This document shows, in pieces, positions 6,353 to 7,247 of a DNA stretch of 7,247 nucleotides. The translations under genes and the position numbers were made by a program. The DNA is from an uncultured Collinsella sp. (GTDB taxonomy: Bacteria; Actinomycetota; Coriobacteriia; Coriobacteriales; Coriobacteriaceae). The stretch is from the NCBI GenBank assembly GCA_900549355.1, contig UROA01000098.1, positions 1 through 7,247 on the forward strand. The letters are read 5' to 3'. Below the pieces are notes generated by a model. It was not told the origin of the DNA. It did not search any database and saw nothing but the letters and a program-made list of their open reading frames with translations. Each line of letters begins with the position of its first letter. The first letter of the stretch is position 1.

Positions 6353-6411
6353 TGTCTCGATCTGTAACACGTAGAGGAAGATTCGCCCTGTAGATGTTAC
6401 AGATTGAGACA
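6353..6411. repeat. 59-nt palindromic repeat unit, copy 3
   Basis: Left arm TGTCTCGATCTGTAAC (6353-6368), 27-nt centre (6369-6395), right arm GTTACAGATTGAGACA (6396-6411). Fifteen Watson-Crick pairs and one G-U make this the best-preserved copy. The centre can pair TA/TA and AGG/CCT. It follows copy 2 after 22 bp. Its left flank resembles that of copy 1 (ACCGT then ACC at the same distances), so the repeat may extend about 15 nt beyond the arm. Confidence 0.82.
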
Positions 6412-6476
6412 ATCAGCCGGGCCCACCTCGTCCGCCTCGTCATCTGTGGTTTACGTGGGGGCATACGGAGTGCGGG

Positions 6477-6482
6477 TATACT
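6477..6482 (+). promoter_or_regulatory. -10 element of a candidate helicase promoter
   Basis: TATACT matches five of six bases of TATAAT and would start transcription near 6489, giving an unusually long leader of about 190 nt. No TTGACA-like sequence lies 16-18 bp upstream, so the call rests on the -10 alone. Confidence 0.3.
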
Positions 6483-6559
6483 AACCGGCGGCGAATCTGC
6501 TCCATCGCTTAGAGCTGCTGCGTCTGGACGGCGTGTGATAGGGCTGCCAAAGCGATCGC

Positions 6560-6602
6560 CAGCGTGCTGAGCAACGTCCTCTCTGTGCGCACCTGTTTTT
6601 TT
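6560..6602 (+). terminator. Terminator-like hairpin with T7 tract in the helicase leader
   Basis: CAG-c-GTGC (6560-6567) pairs with GCACCTG (6589-6595) over 7 bp with one bulged C and a loop of about 21 nt, followed at once by seven T (6596-6602). The geometry is that of an intrinsic terminator with a weak stem. It lies about 80 nt upstream of the helicase ATG and has no gene ending in front of it, so it is more likely a leader attenuator than a gene-end terminator. GTGCGC (6585-6590) can instead pair with GCGCAC (6611-6616), which would compete with the hairpin. Confidence 0.4.
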
Positions 6603-6681
6603 ATGTATTAGCGCACTACCAAGCACGCCCGCGCGGCCGCATGCCGTGCCCATTGCGCGTGCAGATAAGGAACAACAACAT

Positions 6682-7247
6682 ATGCGTAATTCTGTATCTG
6701 ACGTCACCGACGCCGAGATCCTGGACGAGGCCCGCGAGGCCATGACCCAGGCTGCCTTCGATGCCGCCGATGAGGCCAATGCTGCCCAGGCCGTCGAGTC
6801 CGCTACCGAGAGCCTGCCTGCCTTTGACGAGCTGGGGCTTTCCGACGAGATGCTCCGTGCTATCGAGAACCTGGGCTACACGGCGCCTACGCCCGTGCAG
6901 GCCGGCTCGATCCCCGTAGTGCTCGAGGGCCGTGACCTGCTTGCCGCCGCTCAGACCGGCACCGGCAAGACGGCCGCTTTTTTGCTGCCGACCATGAATA
7001 ATCTGGAGCACATCGCTCCTCCCAAACCCGTGCGCGAGCGCGGCGGCCGCAACCGTCGTCGCGGTGCTAAAAAGCCCGAGGGCAACGGCCGCGGCCCCGT
7101 GATGCTCGTCATCACCCCTACGCGCGAGCTTGCCCAGCAAATCGACGAGGTCGCGAGCAAGATCGCCGACGTCACCGGCCATGTTGCCGTGACCGTCGTG
7201 GGCGGCGTGAGCTACAAGCCGCAGACTGCTGCCCTCAAGTACGGCTG
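6682..7247 (+). CDS. DEAD-box ATP-dependent RNA helicase, partial: N-terminal 188 residues
   Basis: RNA helicase of the DEAD-box family, which unwinds short RNA duplexes using ATP in ribosome assembly, mRNA decay or cold adaptation. The visible part has an acidic 45-residue leader (Asp/Glu/Ala-rich), then the Q motif region starting FDELGLSDEML (Phe48), with GYTAPTPVQ ending at Gln73. Motif I AAQTGTGKT is at 89-97, motif Ia PTRELAQQ at 146-153 and the GG motif at 174-175. A basic, glycine-rich insert (about 117-138, RERGGRNRRRGAKKP) sits between motifs I and Ia, longer than in the minimal core. The DEAD motif itself lies past the right edge. The ATG at 6682 follows AAGGAA by 9 nt, and GCACGC/GCGTGC (6623-6628 and 6657-6662) can form a stem just before that site. 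Family assignment is certain; the subtype (CsdA/DeaD, RhlE or other) cannot be settled from this part. Confidence 0.95.
   Translation, partial: MRNSVSDVTDAEILDEAREAMTQAAFDAADEANAAQAVESATESLPAFDELGLSDEMLRAIENLGYTAPTPVQAGSIPVVLEGRDLLAAAQTGTGKTAAFLLPTMNNLEHIAPPKPVRERGGRNRRRGAKKPEGNGRGPVMLVITPTRELAQQIDEVASKIADVTGHVAVTVVGGVSYKPQTAALKYG

Larger units (their letters stand above)
6094..6681. other. 588-bp divergent intergenic region
   Basis: This stretch separates the leftward FHA gene from the rightward helicase gene. From left to right it holds the FHA leader and a TATAAT (6201-6206), two tandem 59-nt palindromic units (6272-6411), a TATACT for the helicase (6477-6482) and a leader of about 190 nt with hairpins. 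I see no credible coding sequence. An open minus-strand frame crossing it is the antisense of the helicase gene running on into repeats. Confidence 0.8.

Noticed and set aside
6272..6411. CRISPR array from the repeated 16-mers
   Set aside because: The copies alternate in orientation, are only 16 nt, and their gaps are 27, 22 and 27 nt. They form inverted pairs, not direct repeats with spacers, and no cas gene is present.
6138..6779. Minus-strand open frame spanning the divergent intergenic region
   Set aside because: Its first part is antisense to the helicase and its remainder translates the palindromic repeats; no ribosome binding site or domain.

Overview
The window looks like a chromosomal segment of a high-GC Gram-positive bacterium. 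The gene content and style suggest an actinomycete-lineage gut organism of the Coriobacteriia, such as Collinsella. The hints are GC-rich codon use, AAAGGAG-type ribosome binding sites, and a membrane Ser/Thr kinase with a DUF6273-like ectodomain beside an FHA protein. This placement is an inference; there is no rRNA or other taxonomic marker here.

Layout. (1) Positions 1-2703 are a copper-homeostasis segment on the minus strand. It holds the CopA-type Cu(I) P-type ATPase (286-2625), driven from a promoter that overlaps a C5-T-G5 palindrome resembling a CsoR operator. The N-terminal part of a small HMA-domain copper chaperone (1-138, running off the left edge) lies downstream with a promoter candidate of its own. 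(2) Positions 2704-2874 are intergenic and hold a repeat unit (2776-2834), a reversed half-unit, and a weak terminator candidate for the kinase gene. (3) Positions 2875-6093 are a two-gene signalling module on the minus strand. An FHA-domain protein (5131-6093) lies upstream of a membrane Ser/Thr protein kinase (2875-4959). The 171-bp gap between them holds a terminator-like hairpin and a very strong palindrome of about 61-68 nt. (4) Positions 6094-6681 are a 588-bp divergent intergenic region. It has a promoter candidate for the FHA gene, two tandem 59-nt palindromic repeat units, a promoter candidate for the rightward gene, and a long structured leader with a hairpin plus T7 tract. (5) From 6682 to the right edge is the N-terminal part of a DEAD-box RNA helicase.

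How the genes work together. The ATPase would export Cu(I) and the chaperone would bind or deliver it, with de-repression when copper is removed from a CsoR-like repressor encoded elsewhere. The FHA protein and kinase plausibly form a phosphothreonine signalling pair. The kinase has a cytoplasmic catalytic domain, one membrane segment preceded by a Tat-like RRRFI motif, and a cysteine-containing extracellular domain that may sense an outside ligand. The FHA domain would read the phosphorylated target. The helicase is a separate housekeeping or cold-adaptation gene.

The least expected signal is a family of 59-nt palindromic units: 16-nt arms of consensus TGTCTCrATCTGTAAC and its reverse complement around a centre of exactly 27 nt. 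It occurs three times plus one half copy, and the copies lie on both sides of the FHA-kinase module.
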